30,711 nt of DNA from Methanosarcina sp. UBA5 (GTDB lineage Archaea; Halobacteriota; Methanosarcinia; Methanosarcinales; Methanosarcinaceae). The stretch covers positions 714-31,424 of the forward strand of contig NZ_DAVG01000049.1 in assembly GCF_002505485.1 (NCBI RefSeq), written 5' to 3'. The stretch's first letter is position 1, and each line of letters starts with the position of its first letter. Below are positions 15,024-24,173 of this stretch, in pieces. The notes beneath the pieces were generated by a model. It saw only the letters and a list, made by a program, of their open reading frames with translations. It was not told where the DNA came from and did no database searches. Made by a program: the position numbers and the translations under genes.

Positions 15024-15593
15024 GGCTTACGGTCTCCTTCCAGTCCTTTTTGCTGTCACTGCCTTCGATAATACAGGAGAAAACTTATATACGTTTGCAT
15101 CCCGAATTGCGCCTCGGGAGTACGCGGTCCGTTTCACTCGCTTCGCTCACTCAAGCGGACTAATTCACGGGACAGAAATTTCCGTGTCTTTCCGTGTTAT
15201 AGAAAAATGAAATGGATAACTTACGTTCATTTCCGAAGTGTTGAAGTAGAATTATAGAGTTTAGAAATATCTGTTGTTGAAAATCGCATTCAAGCTTGAT
15301 ATTACTCTTTTTGGCTTGGCTACATTTTAACTGAGTAATTATTTTTTACTTATTAACTGAAATATCAAAAGTAAATATTCAGCCTATATAAAACAGAATC
15401 AATAGCCATAGTTATTAAAATTCAATAGATTAATTTCTGTAAATTTATTTCCTTAAGCTGTTGGCGATTGATTACATTTAATCTTTTTTCATAGGTTATT
15501 TCTCGGATTCCTCGTTTTTACTATAATCAGCATCAACAGACATGTTTTGATAGGCTGAACAGTTACTCTCAAAATTGTATTTTTTCCAAAACT
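15024..15593. other. Intergenic region with a GAGCGAAGCGA-type element
   Basis: The first 160 bases hold a GC-richer element. On the minus strand 15155-15137 reads CTTGAGTGAGCGAAGCGAG, and further along comes CTCCCGAGGC, resembling sequence at 19041-19120. The remaining 400 bases are AT-rich with no recognisable gene. Confidence 0.5.
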
Positions 15594-18500
15594 TTAAAAA
15601 TTTTCGAGCTTTCGCACACTTTCTTCCATGAGTTCGGGAGAGAACAAGCTTATCTCAAGCTTTTCACCAAAGTCCTCAAGTATAGATTCAGGAATATCGA
15701 GATCAGGGTATGGAGGAGGAAGAGGCTCAAGATCTTCTTCGTCCGGCCTGCTTTGCCTGAAACCGGGCAGAAGCAGAATAAAAACCAAAAACATGATAAA
15801 GACCATGTACTCTGTGCCGTAAATCGGCCATGAAATATTCCCTGTGAGAGAAAAAAGGTGATTTATATAGAACGCAGGCCAGGAGATAACTGGAAGGGAT
15901 AGCGCTGCCGGATGGGACAACAGAAGACTGAATATAAAAAGGAAAATGAACCCAAAACTCAGCTTTTTAAGCAAGCGGTTTGTCCTTGCATCAAGCCACC
16001 ATTCCCACCAGATAGGTTTCAGAGGGCCTGTACGGAGATTTTTCAGGGACAATGCTGCAAGCTTTTTAACTTCGGCTGGGGGGTCCAGTCTCAGGCATTC
16101 ATCAAGTCTATCGGCGGCTTTTCGGAAGTAGCGCGCCCGGCAGTAAAAAAGCCCCAGAAAATAAAGGGCATAAGCTTTCAGTTCATTATCTTCGAACCTT
16201 TGCCGGATGGCTGCTTTTTCAAGTTTTCCTGCAGCTGCAAGGAGCATATGCCTGAAACGTGCACTATTTTCCTCAAAAGATGCTTCTGCATACATATACC
16301 TCGCGTACACATCCCAGAGCAACAGTCTCTGGTCTTCCGAATCCATGGCAAGAGCTCGCCTGAAAGACTCAAGTGCTTCCTCACAGGCCTGCTCTTGAAG
16401 TTCTACCCGACCTTTCAGGTTTCTTGAGAATGCATTCTCAGGAGCTTCTGAAATCGAGGATTCGAGCTCTTTTAATGCACCCCTACTGTTTCCGAGCCTG
16501 AAGTAAAGCTCTGCGAGCCCGTTTCTTGCGTGAGAATTTTTTGGATTTATATCGATTGCTTTCCTGTATGCCTTGAGAGCTCTTTCGAAATCTTCCAGCC
16601 TGAAACAGGCAAAACCCAGCAGGCAGGAAGGCAAATCTGAGCTAATCTCGTCTGTTGTTAGCGCTTCAAGGACTGAAATGGCTTTCTCAAACTCCTGCAA
16701 CCTTATGAGGGCAAAAGCTTTCATGACTGAGGCCTGGGTGTTTTGAGGGTAGAGGGTAAGAATTCTATCAAATATTTTCAGGGCTTTTCTCCATTCTCCA
16801 CAGTGCGCAAAAACCAGGCCTTTTCCGGAACATGCAATATCCTCAGCTTTGGAAAGTTCCCTGGCGCTTTCAAAAGCTTTTAAAGCATCCTGATGCCTGC
16901 CAAGGGCATCCAAAGCAAGCCCTTTAGCATTCCAGAGAATTTCCTGCCGGAAATTTTGATTATCAGAGATAAAAACCCCAGATCCCTCGTGTTCCTCATT
17001 TTTTATTGATTTCTCTGCTCCTGAGGCTGCATAAAGAGCCCCTTCGATATTTTCAAGAGTTTTCAAGGCTTCTTCATATTTTTTCAGGCAGAGAAGAGTA
17101 ATTCCTTTGTAAATCCAGGGAAAAGAGTTTTCAGATTCCTTTTTCGTGGCATTGTCAAAGGCTTTAAGAGCTTCACCATACTCTCCAAGCTCAGCAAAAG
17201 CAAATCCCCGGTATTTCCAGCTTTCATCTCCAGTTTCTCTTTCAGGAAGCTCCCCAGACAATTCCAAATATTTATTAAAAGCTGCCTGGAGCTGACTTTC
17301 AAGAACCTTCTCAAAATCGTTTTCCTGATGTTTGAGCCGGGAGAGAGTGACTCCTCGGTTATATCGGGCAGGCAGACTATCATAGTCAAGTTCGAGGAGC
17401 GTCTCATAAGCTTCAAGAGCTTCTCTGTATCTTCCAAGTTTACAAAGCGTATTTCCCTTTCCGTTCCATGCAAAAAGGTTTTCGGAATCAAGCCTAAGAA
17501 CCTCCTCAAAGCTCTCAAGAGCTTTTGAATAATTCCCAAGTTGATAATATACCTCTCCAAGGCCGCTCAAAATGCTGCAATTCTCAGTTCCGGAGGAGAG
17601 GGCCTTTTCATAAGCCTGTAAAGCTTCGTAAGGCCTCCGAGTGGCGAGAAAGTAATTACCTACTCCTCTCCATCCCTCTGGATTCGAAGGCTCATCTTCA
17701 AGTACTTTCCTGAAAGCTTCAAGAGACTCCTGGTATCTTCCAAGTGCCAGCAGGGCTTTTCCTTTGCCGGTTTTTGCCTCTATAAGAGAGTTATCCAGCT
17801 CAAGCGCATTTTCAAAAACGTCAAGAGCTTCCAAGGGCCTTCCCAGCTGTCCGAGAAGCCTGCCCCTTTCGAGCCTGTTTTTTGCGTTTCCTGGCTCAAG
17901 GATAAGGCTTTTTTCGAAAGCGGAAAGAGCTTCCTCTTTACTTCCCATGCCTTCGAGAATCCTGCCCTGGATTTCCCAGGCCGCAGAGGACGAAGGTTCT
18001 AGTTCCAGAGCCTTTTCACAGGTTCTCAAAGCTTCTCTCCTTCTGCCCAGTACAAGGTATGCTTTTGCCTCGCCTTCTAATGCCCCTGAATGTGAAGGTT
18101 CCAGCTTCAGAGTTTTTTCATAAGCCTCAAGTGCCTCTTCATTTCTCCCAAGCGCAGACAGGGTTGTTCCTCTATAGTACCAGGCCTTCAGGTTTTCGGG
18201 ATTAAACTCGGCGGCTCTGGTAAAAGCCTCAAGAGCTTCTCCATCTCGTGAGAGCTGTTTTAAAGCAAGCCCGCTATAGTACAGGGCACCGATGTGCTTT
18301 TCATCTCTCCCAAGAACGCCGTTAAAAGCCTCAAGCGCCTGTTCTGGCATGTTCAGGTATCCGAAGGTAAGTCCTTTGAGATATCGGGAAGGAATATTTT
18401 CAGGATCAAAATAAAGTGCCTTTCCAAAAGCCTGCAGAGCTTCTTCCGGGCGGTCCAAGTAACGGAGTATATTTCCCCTGTACTGCCAAGCGATGCTATC

Positions 18501-18635
18501 CTCAGGATTTACCTCAAGCACGGCATCGAAAGCTTCAAGTGCCTTCTCAAAGTTTTTCTCTGACCCGATCTGGTTCTTCAGGTTCAAAAGAGCAAGGGCT
18601 TTACTGTACCAGGCTCTGGCATAAAGAGAATTCAT
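15594..18635 (-). CDS. Large TPR-repeat protein with C-terminal membrane anchor
   Basis: A 1013-residue protein made almost wholly of tetratricopeptide repeats: the 34-residue pattern (for example LEALDVFENALELDNS, YREALEAYETLLELD) recurs more than twenty times from residue 1 to about 800. Near 885-975 are two or three hydrophobic segments (LSFGFIFLFIFSLLLSHPA, then EYMVFIMFLVFILLLPGF), and the last 60 residues are acidic. It is probably an integral membrane scaffold with the repeat array in the cytoplasm; partners are unknown. Methanosarcina encodes many large TPR proteins. ATG 18635 directly starts a repeat, and GGGGG lies just upstream. Repeats diverge enough that recent expansion is not obvious by eye. 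Confidence 0.88.
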   Translation of the reverse strand: MNSLYARAWYSKALALLNLKNQIGSEKNFEKALEAFDAVLEVNPEDSIAWQYRGNILRYLDRPEEALQAFGKALYFDPENIPSRYLKGLTFGYLNMPEQALEAFNGVLGRDEKHIGALYYSGLALKQLSRDGEALEAFTRAAEFNPENLKAWYYRGTTLSALGRNEEALEAYEKTLKLEPSHSGALEGEAKAYLVLGRRREALRTCEKALELEPSSSAAWEIQGRILEGMGSKEEALSAFEKSLILEPGNAKNRLERGRLLGQLGRPLEALDVFENALELDNSLIEAKTGKGKALLALGRYQESLEAFRKVLEDEPSNPEGWRGVGNYFLATRRPYEALQAYEKALSSGTENCSILSGLGEVYYQLGNYSKALESFEEVLRLDSENLFAWNGKGNTLCKLGRYREALEAYETLLELDYDSLPARYNRGVTLSRLKHQENDFEKVLESQLQAAFNKYLELSGELPERETGDESWKYRGFAFAELGEYGEALKAFDNATKKESENSFPWIYKGITLLCLKKYEEALKTLENIEGALYAASGAEKSIKNEEHEGSGVFISDNQNFRQEILWNAKGLALDALGRHQDALKAFESARELSKAEDIACSGKGLVFAHCGEWRKALKIFDRILTLYPQNTQASVMKAFALIRLQEFEKAISVLEALTTDEISSDLPSCLLGFACFRLEDFERALKAYRKAIDINPKNSHARNGLAELYFRLGNSRGALKELESSISEAPENAFSRNLKGRVELQEQACEEALESFRRALAMDSEDQRLLLWDVYARYMYAEASFEENSARFRHMLLAAAGKLEKAAIRQRFEDNELKAYALYFLGLFYCRARYFRKAADRLDECLRLDPPAEVKKLAALSLKNLRTGPLKPIWWEWWLDARTNRLLKKLSFGFIFLFIFSLLLSHPAALSLPVISWPAFYINHLFSLTGNISWPIYGTEYMVFIMFLVFILLLPGFRQSRPDEEDLEPLPPPYPDLDIPESILEDFGEKLEISLFSPELMEESVRKLENF

Positions 18636-18676
18636 GGGCCCCCGGAGATCTTTGAGTAAATTATAGTTAATTCAAA

Positions 18677-18686
18677 TTTATATAAA
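18677..18686 (-). promoter_or_regulatory. TATA box of the TPR gene
   Basis: TTTATATAAA lies about 45 bases upstream of the ATG at 18635, placing the likely transcription start near 18655. A second TATA-like element overlaps at 18685-18694. Confidence 0.45.
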
Positions 18687-18821
18687 TATATAAGAGGCTT
18701 ATTATAAATATGGGCGCAGAAGATAGTTACTGAATTGATTTTCAATAATTTGCCGGCTCTCTTAAACTCAAGCCTGAGCAGTTAAGCCTGGACAGTTTAT
18801 AATAAAAAGATATTCAATGGA

Positions 18822-19052
18822 AAATTAGCCCTCTTGGCTTAGCTAAATATCTTCATTGTAATTCAGCCCTCTTGAGCGCAACCGTTGCGCCGGTTTATCA
18901 CGCCGGATAGGGTTTGGGAATAAGGTCCTTAAATCCAAACGTTGACCTGTTTTCGATAAACCCTTTTGAAAAAAGATTGTTGGTAAATCAGCCTGCTTGA
19001 GTAAGTTGAAAAACAACTTATCTTGTCCATAATTCAGCTCTCTTGAGCGAAG
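18822..19052. repeat. Four dispersed copies of an AATTCAGCCCTCTTGAGCG-like unit
   Basis: Copies occur at about 18822-18840, 18858-18879, 18983-19002 and 19029-19052 within the 550-base gap between the TPR gene and rps27ae. The second and fourth are most alike, and the fourth runs into GCGAAGCGAA. The gap holds no gene that I can see. A related element in opposite orientation lies at 15110-15165. Confidence 0.6.
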
Positions 19053-19185
19053 CGAAATTCGGGTAGCGAAAAGGGCACCGTCCTCCCGAGACGGGACTCG
19101 GGAAGCGGAACTCGGGAGTGAAAGGAACCGCAGGTATATCCTGCGGCTCTAGTTGAAAAAGAGTTTTGTCTATTATTTAAGTGGA

Positions 19186-19335
19186 TTACTTCTTGAATTC
19201 GGTATAACCACACTTTCCGCAGGCGAGACGGTTCTTGTGGTCGGCGAGGAATGTACCTGGCCCGCATCTGGGACAGAACTGTTTGATTCTGGTTACGGAG
19301 TCGCCCTGGACTTTATAGTAATCTTTTACTGCCAT
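19186..19335 (-). CDS. rps27ae: 30S ribosomal protein S27ae
   Basis: A 49-residue zinc-ribbon ribosomal protein of the small subunit. It reads MAVKDYYKVQGDSV, then CPRCG (C21/C24) and CGKCGYTEFKK (C39/C42), four cysteines binding one zinc. The protein is too short for many gene finders, but its position right after rps24e, 15 bases downstream of that stop, is the conserved archaeal order. It is probably the last gene of the aIF2-gamma operon. Confidence 0.96.
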   Translation of the reverse strand: MAVKDYYKVQGDSVTRIKQFCPRCGPGTFLADHKNRLACGKCGYTEFKK

Positions 19336-19350
19336 TTATATGCACCTCGC

Positions 19351-19656
19351 TTAAGCCTCTTCTCCCTCAGTTTCCGTTCCTGGGGCAGCGTTTCTCTTCA
19401 GGACGTATTCCAGTTCTACTTCCTTCATGCGGTCGGCATTTTCGTAGAGTTTGGCATAGCCCTTGCCTTCCTGCAGTCCGTATTCGGTTTTGATTCTCTG
19501 GACTATCAGCAGTTCAAGAGGGGCATTCAGCATCGCAGCGAGTTTATTCCTGATGTCATTTCTGGAAGGAGTCGAACCTTCATATTTCACAATGAAATCC
19601 AGTTCCCTTCGATTTAAAAGTGCATTTTTCTTGTCCTTAAGAATTCTTATGTCCAT
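19351..19656 (-). CDS. rps24e: 30S ribosomal protein S24e
   Basis: A 101-residue small-subunit ribosomal protein. It shows the family start MDIRILKDKKNALLNRRELDF and the central GSTPSRNDIRNKLAAML segment, then the GLQEGKGYAKLYEN motif. The acidic tail (TETEGEEA) is usual. Its ATG lies 20 bases inside the end of the dephospho-CoA kinase gene, indicating coupling. Confidence 0.96.
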   Translation of the reverse strand: MDIRILKDKKNALLNRRELDFIVKYEGSTPSRNDIRNKLAAMLNAPLELLIVQRIKTEYGLQEGKGYAKLYENADRMKEVELEYVLKRNAAPGTETEGEEA

Positions 19657-20224
19657 CTAAAATTCTCCGTAGCTTATCCAATTCGTAATTCTGATTTTTG
19701 CTGATGAGTTTCTCAAAGAGAGTCCTTATTTCCCCTTTTTTCTCCTCAGTGACCTTCACAAAGACCACACCCTCATCGGGCTGTCCGTACAGAACCACAG
19801 AGTCCAGAGGGGCAAGAAGAATTACAGGAAGGGTTGCCAGATCCTCTTCTCCCCTTACAAAGATCCTGAGAGGTTTGTCGGAAGCAAACGCTTCACAAAG
19901 GGTTTTTATCAACTCATCGGTAATAATTCCTGCAGGGTTGTCCACAGATACTTCGTCATAAACTTTATCCATATTTCGGGCGGATACATGACTGGAAACC
20001 GGTTTCCTTTTAGTGCGGTTGTCCACAATACAGATATCCGGAATAATCCCGACCTCAAGCAGGTGGAAGGTAGTAACATCCCCTACGGATATAAGTTTTG
20101 TGGGGCTTCCAAGCTCTCCTGCAAACTTCTCTATGGTATCCCTGCCCTTGCCCCTGTAAAGCATACCCAGGGGTTTTTTCATCAGTGGACGAAGTTCTCT
20201 CGGAAGCTCAATATGAACACTCAA
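19637..20224 (-). CDS. GTP-dependent dephospho-CoA kinase (DUF359/UPF0218)
   Basis: This 195-residue protein matches DUF359, whose Thermococcus member was shown to phosphorylate dephospho-CoA with GTP, the last step of archaeal coenzyme A synthesis. Conserved features include GDVTTFHLLE (48-57), the acidic D63 and VDNRTKRKP (67-75), and RGEEDLATLP further on. It has no P-loop kinase motif, as expected. It sits one base after spt4 and overlaps rps24e, a conserved euryarchaeal arrangement. CoA made here is also the donor for the phosphopantetheinyl transferase at 1198. Confidence 0.88.
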   Translation of the reverse strand: MSVHIELPRELRPLMKKPLGMLYRGKGRDTIEKFAGELGSPTKLISVGDVTTFHLLEVGIIPDICIVDNRTKRKPVSSHVSARNMDKVYDEVSVDNPAGIITDELIKTLCEAFASDKPLRIFVRGEEDLATLPVILLAPLDSVVLYGQPDEGVVFVKVTEEKKGEIRTLFEKLISKNQNYELDKLRRILDGHKNS

Positions 20225-20225
20225 A

Positions 20226-20411
20226 TCAGCGCACCTTCAGAGCAAATTTATCCGGAATGTCAACCCCAAGCTTTTTTGCTATTTCTGAGCGTTCAGCATC
20301 CAGGATAATTACAAGCCCACTCCATTCCTCTGCAAGGTCCGAAGTTCCACAGATAGGGCAGTTTTGTCCTTCCAGAACTCTCATGCAGTGTCGACATACT
20401 TTTTCTGCCAT
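20226..20411 (-). CDS. spt4: Transcription elongation factor Spt4 (RNA polymerase subunit E'')
   Basis: A 61-residue zinc-binding protein that pairs with Spt5 to keep RNA polymerase processive. Two CxxC pairs (C6/C9, C18/C21) form the zinc ribbon, followed by SGLVIILDAERSEIAKKLG typical of archaeal Spt4. It starts 17 bases after rpoE ends, the usual archaeal gene pair. Confidence 0.95.
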   Translation of the reverse strand: MAEKVCRHCMRVLEGQNCPICGTSDLAEEWSGLVIILDAERSEIAKKLGVDIPDKFALKVR

Positions 20412-20428
20412 ACAAATCCTCTTCCTTT

Positions 20429-21013
20429 TCAGGCAGCTCCTTCAGGAGCAACTTCATGAGACTGCTTCTTTTTACGGGCTTCTTCGAGCCACTGTAGCTT
20501 TCCAAGAGCAGTCTGACGCATGGTAAGGCCTATTTTGCTTTCTTTAGGTTCCCTCTCGTTGATACTTACAGCGACAACCCTGGCTCTTACATGGTCACCT
20601 TCAGCAATGGCTTTGCCTCCGTTCTTTGTCACAAGCCTTGCGTTCTTGGCGTCGTATGAAATAAAATCATCCGTAATCTGGCTGACGTGAAGCAAGCCGT
20701 CCATTGGTCCTATCCCTACAAAAACTCCGAAACCAACAGCTTCAACAACTTCGCCCTCAATAATCTCCTGGAGCTCAGGTACGAACATTATTGCTTCGAA
20801 TGTAACATCATAATATACTGCCCCGTCTCCTACGAGGATATGCCCTTCCCCTATCTCAACTATTTTGCAAATCGCGACGAGGGAACCAAGTTTTTTGTCA
20901 ACCTGTCCCTCAAGTTTATCTCTTAATGCATTTTTAACAGTTTGCGTCACCTCTTTCCCTAAAAGGGTAGGAGGGATACGGACCGTATCAACGAGCTTCA
21001 TCATTTTATACAT
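20429..21013 (-). CDS. rpoE: DNA-directed RNA polymerase subunit Rpo7/RpoE'
   Basis: A 194-residue stalk subunit of archaeal RNA polymerase, partner of Rpo4. The N-terminal RNP-like tip domain starts MYKMMKLVDTVRIPPTLLG, and the S1/OB RNA-binding domain covers about 80-165 (GEVVEAVGFGVFVGIGPMDGLLHVSQI). The C-terminal basic tail (EEARKKKQSHE) is slightly longer than usual. ATG 21013 matches the common MYK start of the family. Confidence 0.95.
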   Translation of the reverse strand: MYKMMKLVDTVRIPPTLLGKEVTQTVKNALRDKLEGQVDKKLGSLVAICKIVEIGEGHILVGDGAVYYDVTFEAIMFVPELQEIIEGEVVEAVGFGVFVGIGPMDGLLHVSQITDDFISYDAKNARLVTKNGGKAIAEGDHVRARVVAVSINEREPKESKIGLTMRQTALGKLQWLEEARKKKQSHEVAPEGAA

Positions 21014-21069
21014 CTGCTAATCACCCGTAAAAACAATCAATTTAATGCTGCCCGGTAAAATAATATGGT

Positions 21070-21438
21070 TCAGACAAAGTCCAGTTTGTTTTTCTGGCGC
21101 AGGGATATGGTCTGGATCCCTTTTTCGGCAAGCCTGCGCTTCAACCCGATATCGTTTGTGAGGACAGCTGCTCCCATTTCCTTCGCCAGCCTGAGAATTA
21201 CATCATCCGCAGGGCCTGCAGCAGGAGTTATACGCTCGCATCTGTCCATCATGGACCTGGCAACCTTTGCAGCTGTTTTGTCCGAACCTCTTTCCCGCTT
21301 TATGAGTTTTTCTATCTCGAATACTACAGCCTCAGGCACAAAAAATTCGTCAAATCCCAGTCTATTAAGTTCTTCGAAAATATCCACTCCGAACTGGACC
21401 GGGATCATGAACCCATTAGTATCAATTATAACTTTCAA
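21070..21438 (-). CDS. PIN-domain nuclease (Fcf1/FEN1-like archaeal family)
   Basis: A 122-residue single PIN domain. Acidic residues expected to bind Mg/Mn are present: D6 (IIDTNGF), E41 (VFEIEKL), D78/D79 (GPADDVI) and D96 (TNDIGLKRR). PIN proteins cut RNA. The conserved place between aIF2-gamma and rpoE and the lack of a small antitoxin gene argue for a housekeeping RNA-processing role rather than a VapC toxin. The ATG overlaps the aIF2-gamma stop by four bases. Confidence 0.85.
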   Translation of the reverse strand: MKVIIDTNGFMIPVQFGVDIFEELNRLGFDEFFVPEAVVFEIEKLIKRERGSDKTAAKVARSMMDRCERITPAAGPADDVILRLAKEMGAAVLTNDIGLKRRLAEKGIQTISLRQKNKLDFV

Positions 21439-22661
21439 CTCTTAATTACCCCTACTCCAATAAGCCGCCAGCGAGAGTCGATTCTCCTACTGATAGCAAC
21501 CCTTGACCCGATAGCTGCGCTAATAGGGCGTTTAAGGGCCACCTGCGCTTCGTTTTTCCTGGCACTTGTAACCACTCCAACTGTGGTTGCAGTTCCGATA
21601 TTGAGCATAAGGGGTTCACTTGTCTTGATTTCATTGATTTTTTCTTCCCTTGTAACTCCCACTACTCTCTCGAGCAGGTGTAATTCCATGACGAACTGAT
21701 GTCTGGTCTCGGGAAGGGTACCAGGTGCGCCTGCAATTTGTCCTGTTAAAGAGTCACCTTTTGTCAGAGTAGGGTCAAGATAAGTCCCTACAGCCAGAAG
21801 GCCTCCGGGAGTTGCTTCTTCTACCTTTGTCGCGCCTGCAAAGATAGACGAAATTGTTGTCAAAATCGGAATCCATCTTGTAGTGCCTTCGGTTGTAACC
21901 TTAATTCCTGGCCTTATCTCCAGCTCGTCTCCGGGGTGAAGAACTCCTTCCGTTAAAGTTCCTCCGATAACTCCCCCACGCATCTCATCGATTGAAGCCC
22001 CTGGTCTGTTAATGTCAAAAGAACGGGCAATCAACAGGCTGGCAGGCTTGTCCACTTTGTGGACAGGAGCAGGAATCACGGTTTCCAGAGCATCGATAAG
22101 GATATCGATATTAATATTCTGCTGAGCCGAGATTGGGATTATAGGTGCATTTTCTGCGACCGTGCCTTTAACAAATTCTTTTATCTGGTGATAATTCTCG
22201 ATAATGCGTTCTTTGGATACAAGGTCGATCTTATTTTGCACTATTACGATATTTTTAATCCCTATAATATCCAGGGCCATAAGGTGTTCTTTTGTCTGGG
22301 GCTGCGGGCAGTCTTCGTTTGCTGCAATAACCAGCACTGCCCCGTCCATAATAGCAGCACCTGAGAGCATAGTAGCCATCAGTGTTTCGTGCCCCGGGGC
22401 ATCTACAAAGGACACAGTCCTGTGTTCTTCAGTCTTTTCTCCACAGTTAAGGCAAGTCTTTTCTACAGTGTAACATTGGGGAGAGGGGCATTTGGGACAT
22501 TTCATGAATAGGGAGTCTGCATACCCCAGTCTGATAGAAATTCCTCTTTTTACTTCCTCACTATGTGTATCTGTCCAAACGCCTGATAAGGCTTTAACAA
22601 GCGTGGTTTTTCCATGGTCGACATGTCCTACCATGCCGATATTAACACAAGGCTGACTCAA
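21435..22661 (-). CDS. eif2g: Translation initiation factor aIF2, gamma subunit
   Basis: The GTPase core of the archaeal factor that brings initiator tRNA to the ribosome. Of 408 residues, the G domain shows GHVDHGKTT (12-20), DAPGHE (87-92) and QNKIDLVSK. A zinc knuckle with C55, C58, C70 and C73 (plus C63) sits in the expected insertion. Domains II and III follow. The start is TTG 22661, preceded by GGAGG (22672-22676) at about 10 bases, and the next ATG would cut into the G1 motif. It heads the minus-strand operon running to rps27ae. Confidence 0.97.
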   Translation of the reverse strand: MSQPCVNIGMVGHVDHGKTTLVKALSGVWTDTHSEEVKRGISIRLGYADSLFMKCPKCPSPQCYTVEKTCLNCGEKTEEHRTVSFVDAPGHETLMATMLSGAAIMDGAVLVIAANEDCPQPQTKEHLMALDIIGIKNIVIVQNKIDLVSKERIIENYHQIKEFVKGTVAENAPIIPISAQQNINIDILIDALETVIPAPVHKVDKPASLLIARSFDINRPGASIDEMRGGVIGGTLTEGVLHPGDELEIRPGIKVTTEGTTRWIPILTTISSIFAGATKVEEATPGGLLAVGTYLDPTLTKGDSLTGQIAGAPGTLPETRHQFVMELHLLERVVGVTREEKINEIKTSEPLMLNIGTATTVGVVTSARKNEAQVALKRPISAAIGSRVAISRRIDSRWRLIGVGVIKS

Positions 22662-22828
22662 GTTGTAATTTCCTCCAGTAAAGTGAAGTGATCCATATAA
22701 GGCAGGTCTTTATCTTAAACCTGAACCATAAAATTTGGAATTACTTTTTCCAGTAGGTCCGCAGATTCCAACCTTTAAATCATCTGGTCTGTAATTTGAA
22801 ATACAATTCTGAATTAAAGCGGGATTTG

Positions 22829-22853
22829 TGGGACGGAAATATTCTCCGTCCCA
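22829..22853. other. Perfect 9-bp inverted repeat between purP and aIF2-gamma
   Basis: TGGGACGGA and TCCGTCCCA enclose a 7-base loop (AATATTC). There is no T-run after the stem on either strand, so it is not a classic terminator. It lies in the 348-base gap (22662-23009), which holds no convincing gene and would include the aIF2-gamma promoter. Confidence 0.55.
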
Positions 22854-23009
22854 ATCCTTAGTCTGGATTTCCTGAATTAGGAATCCGGGCAAATTCTATT
22901 ATTATATTTTCTTATCGCGGTTTAAGGCTTGCAGATTCAGGCGATACTTTTAAAGTTTACGGTATCCTGCATATTTAATATCTACTAATGCCGGAAAGCC
23001 TTAATAAAT

Positions 23010-24173
23010 TTATGTGACGATAGCGTCAAGCTTCTCCAGTTCGAGGGCGCGCCTTATCTCAAAGGCCAGCCTTCTTCCAGTACTCATTGGTTTTCTCCAG
23101 AGCGAGTTGCCGTAAGAATGCCCTACTGACATATGCACATTGGTCCCGCCGCCTACTCTTGGGGCCACGTCATAAATATAGAAGTTAAGATCCTTATCAA
23201 CGCAGGTCTGCAGGCAGAAAGGCCCTATAATTCCAGGAGAATAATGTTCCTGTGTAGCTTTTACATATTTTTCTCCCATTTGGAAGACTTTCTCAAGAAG
23301 AGACTCACGCAGGGTTGCAGAGTTGTGCCCGCAGACCGTATATTCGGGAGTTAGCTGGCTTTCAGCCAGGGCCATTTGCTGCGGGGCAGGAAGCCTTACA
23401 TGTCCGTCAAGGCTGGTCTCAAAACGCCAGTCAATCCCAAGAAGTTCCAGCTTGCTCATTTTCGGCTCGATTGGGGAATAAAACATGTCAAAGTTGAATA
23501 CAGGACCTATGATATAGCGCTCTATCCTTGCTTTTTCGAGGGCCTCACGTGTGATAACTCCCTGCCTAATTAGAGCTTCGGATTTCTCCAGATACTCTCT
23601 GTAACTTGAAGCGGTAAAAAATCCCCGCTCGAGTTTTTTTACTGCATGCGGGAGCTTGACCATTACGAGTTCGTTGATATCCTTAGGAGACTCGATTTTT
23701 TCCGGAAAAGGAAGCCCTGCTTTTTCCAGAATCCAGTAATAGCTCTGCTGCTCACTGCGTTCCTCGCTCCTAAGAAGATTCCTGCTTCCTACAAGAGGAA
23801 CTCTGAAGCTCTCTTCGATCTCATCTATACTGCAGTAGGAGGTAAAGGAACGATTCGGGACAAAAAGCACATTTTCATCAACCAGTTTCTGCTGGTTTTC
23901 GGGCAGGAGTATTTCGTTGTACTTTTTGAAAACAATGGTCTCGTCAACAATCCCCCTCTTTACTTTTCCAGAAAGGTCTCTCTGGGACCTGAAATATTCG
24001 CTGTATGTTTTTTCCCTGCCAGCTTGGCAGACAGCAAGAGTCCTGAATTCCTCTTCAACTGCCCCGTCGCAGATGTCGAGTCCTGAGTGAGAGCCTATAG
24101 TTCCAACTTTTATCTTATCAGCATGGGTATAATAGCCTTCAACGATTTCCTTAATCTCTTTCCTGTCAATCAT
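23010..24173 (-). CDS. purP: FAICAR synthetase PurP (formate-AICAR ligase)
   Basis: The archaeal enzyme that formylates AICAR with formate and ATP in purine synthesis, replacing the folate-dependent PurH step. The 387-residue length fits the family. Visible features are GTIGSHSGLDICDGA at 24-38, the ATP-grasp region with VMVKLPHAVKKLERGFFTA, and the C-terminal IYDVAPRVGGGTNVH with TGRRLAFEIRRAL. ATG 24173 is the natural start. It is monocistronic as seen here. Confidence 0.93.
   Translation of the reverse strand: MIDRKEIKEIVEGYYTHADKIKVGTIGSHSGLDICDGAVEEEFRTLAVCQAGREKTYSEYFRSQRDLSGKVKRGIVDETIVFKKYNEILLPENQQKLVDENVLFVPNRSFTSYCSIDEIEESFRVPLVGSRNLLRSEERSEQQSYYWILEKAGLPFPEKIESPKDINELVMVKLPHAVKKLERGFFTASSYREYLEKSEALIRQGVITREALEKARIERYIIGPVFNFDMFYSPIEPKMSKLELLGIDWRFETSLDGHVRLPAPQQMALAESQLTPEYTVCGHNSATLRESLLEKVFQMGEKYVKATQEHYSPGIIGPFCLQTCVDKDLNFYIYDVAPRVGGGTNVHMSVGHSYGNSLWRKPMSTGRRLAFEIRRALELEKLDAIVT

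Noticed and set aside
21070..21438. VapC toxin of a toxin-antitoxin pair
   Set aside because: There is no antitoxin gene and the position in the aIF2-gamma to rpoE cluster is a housekeeping one.
22710..22892. 60-codon minus-strand frame before aIF2-gamma
   Set aside because: It covers the inverted repeat at 22829-22853, has no known family and no ribosome binding site.
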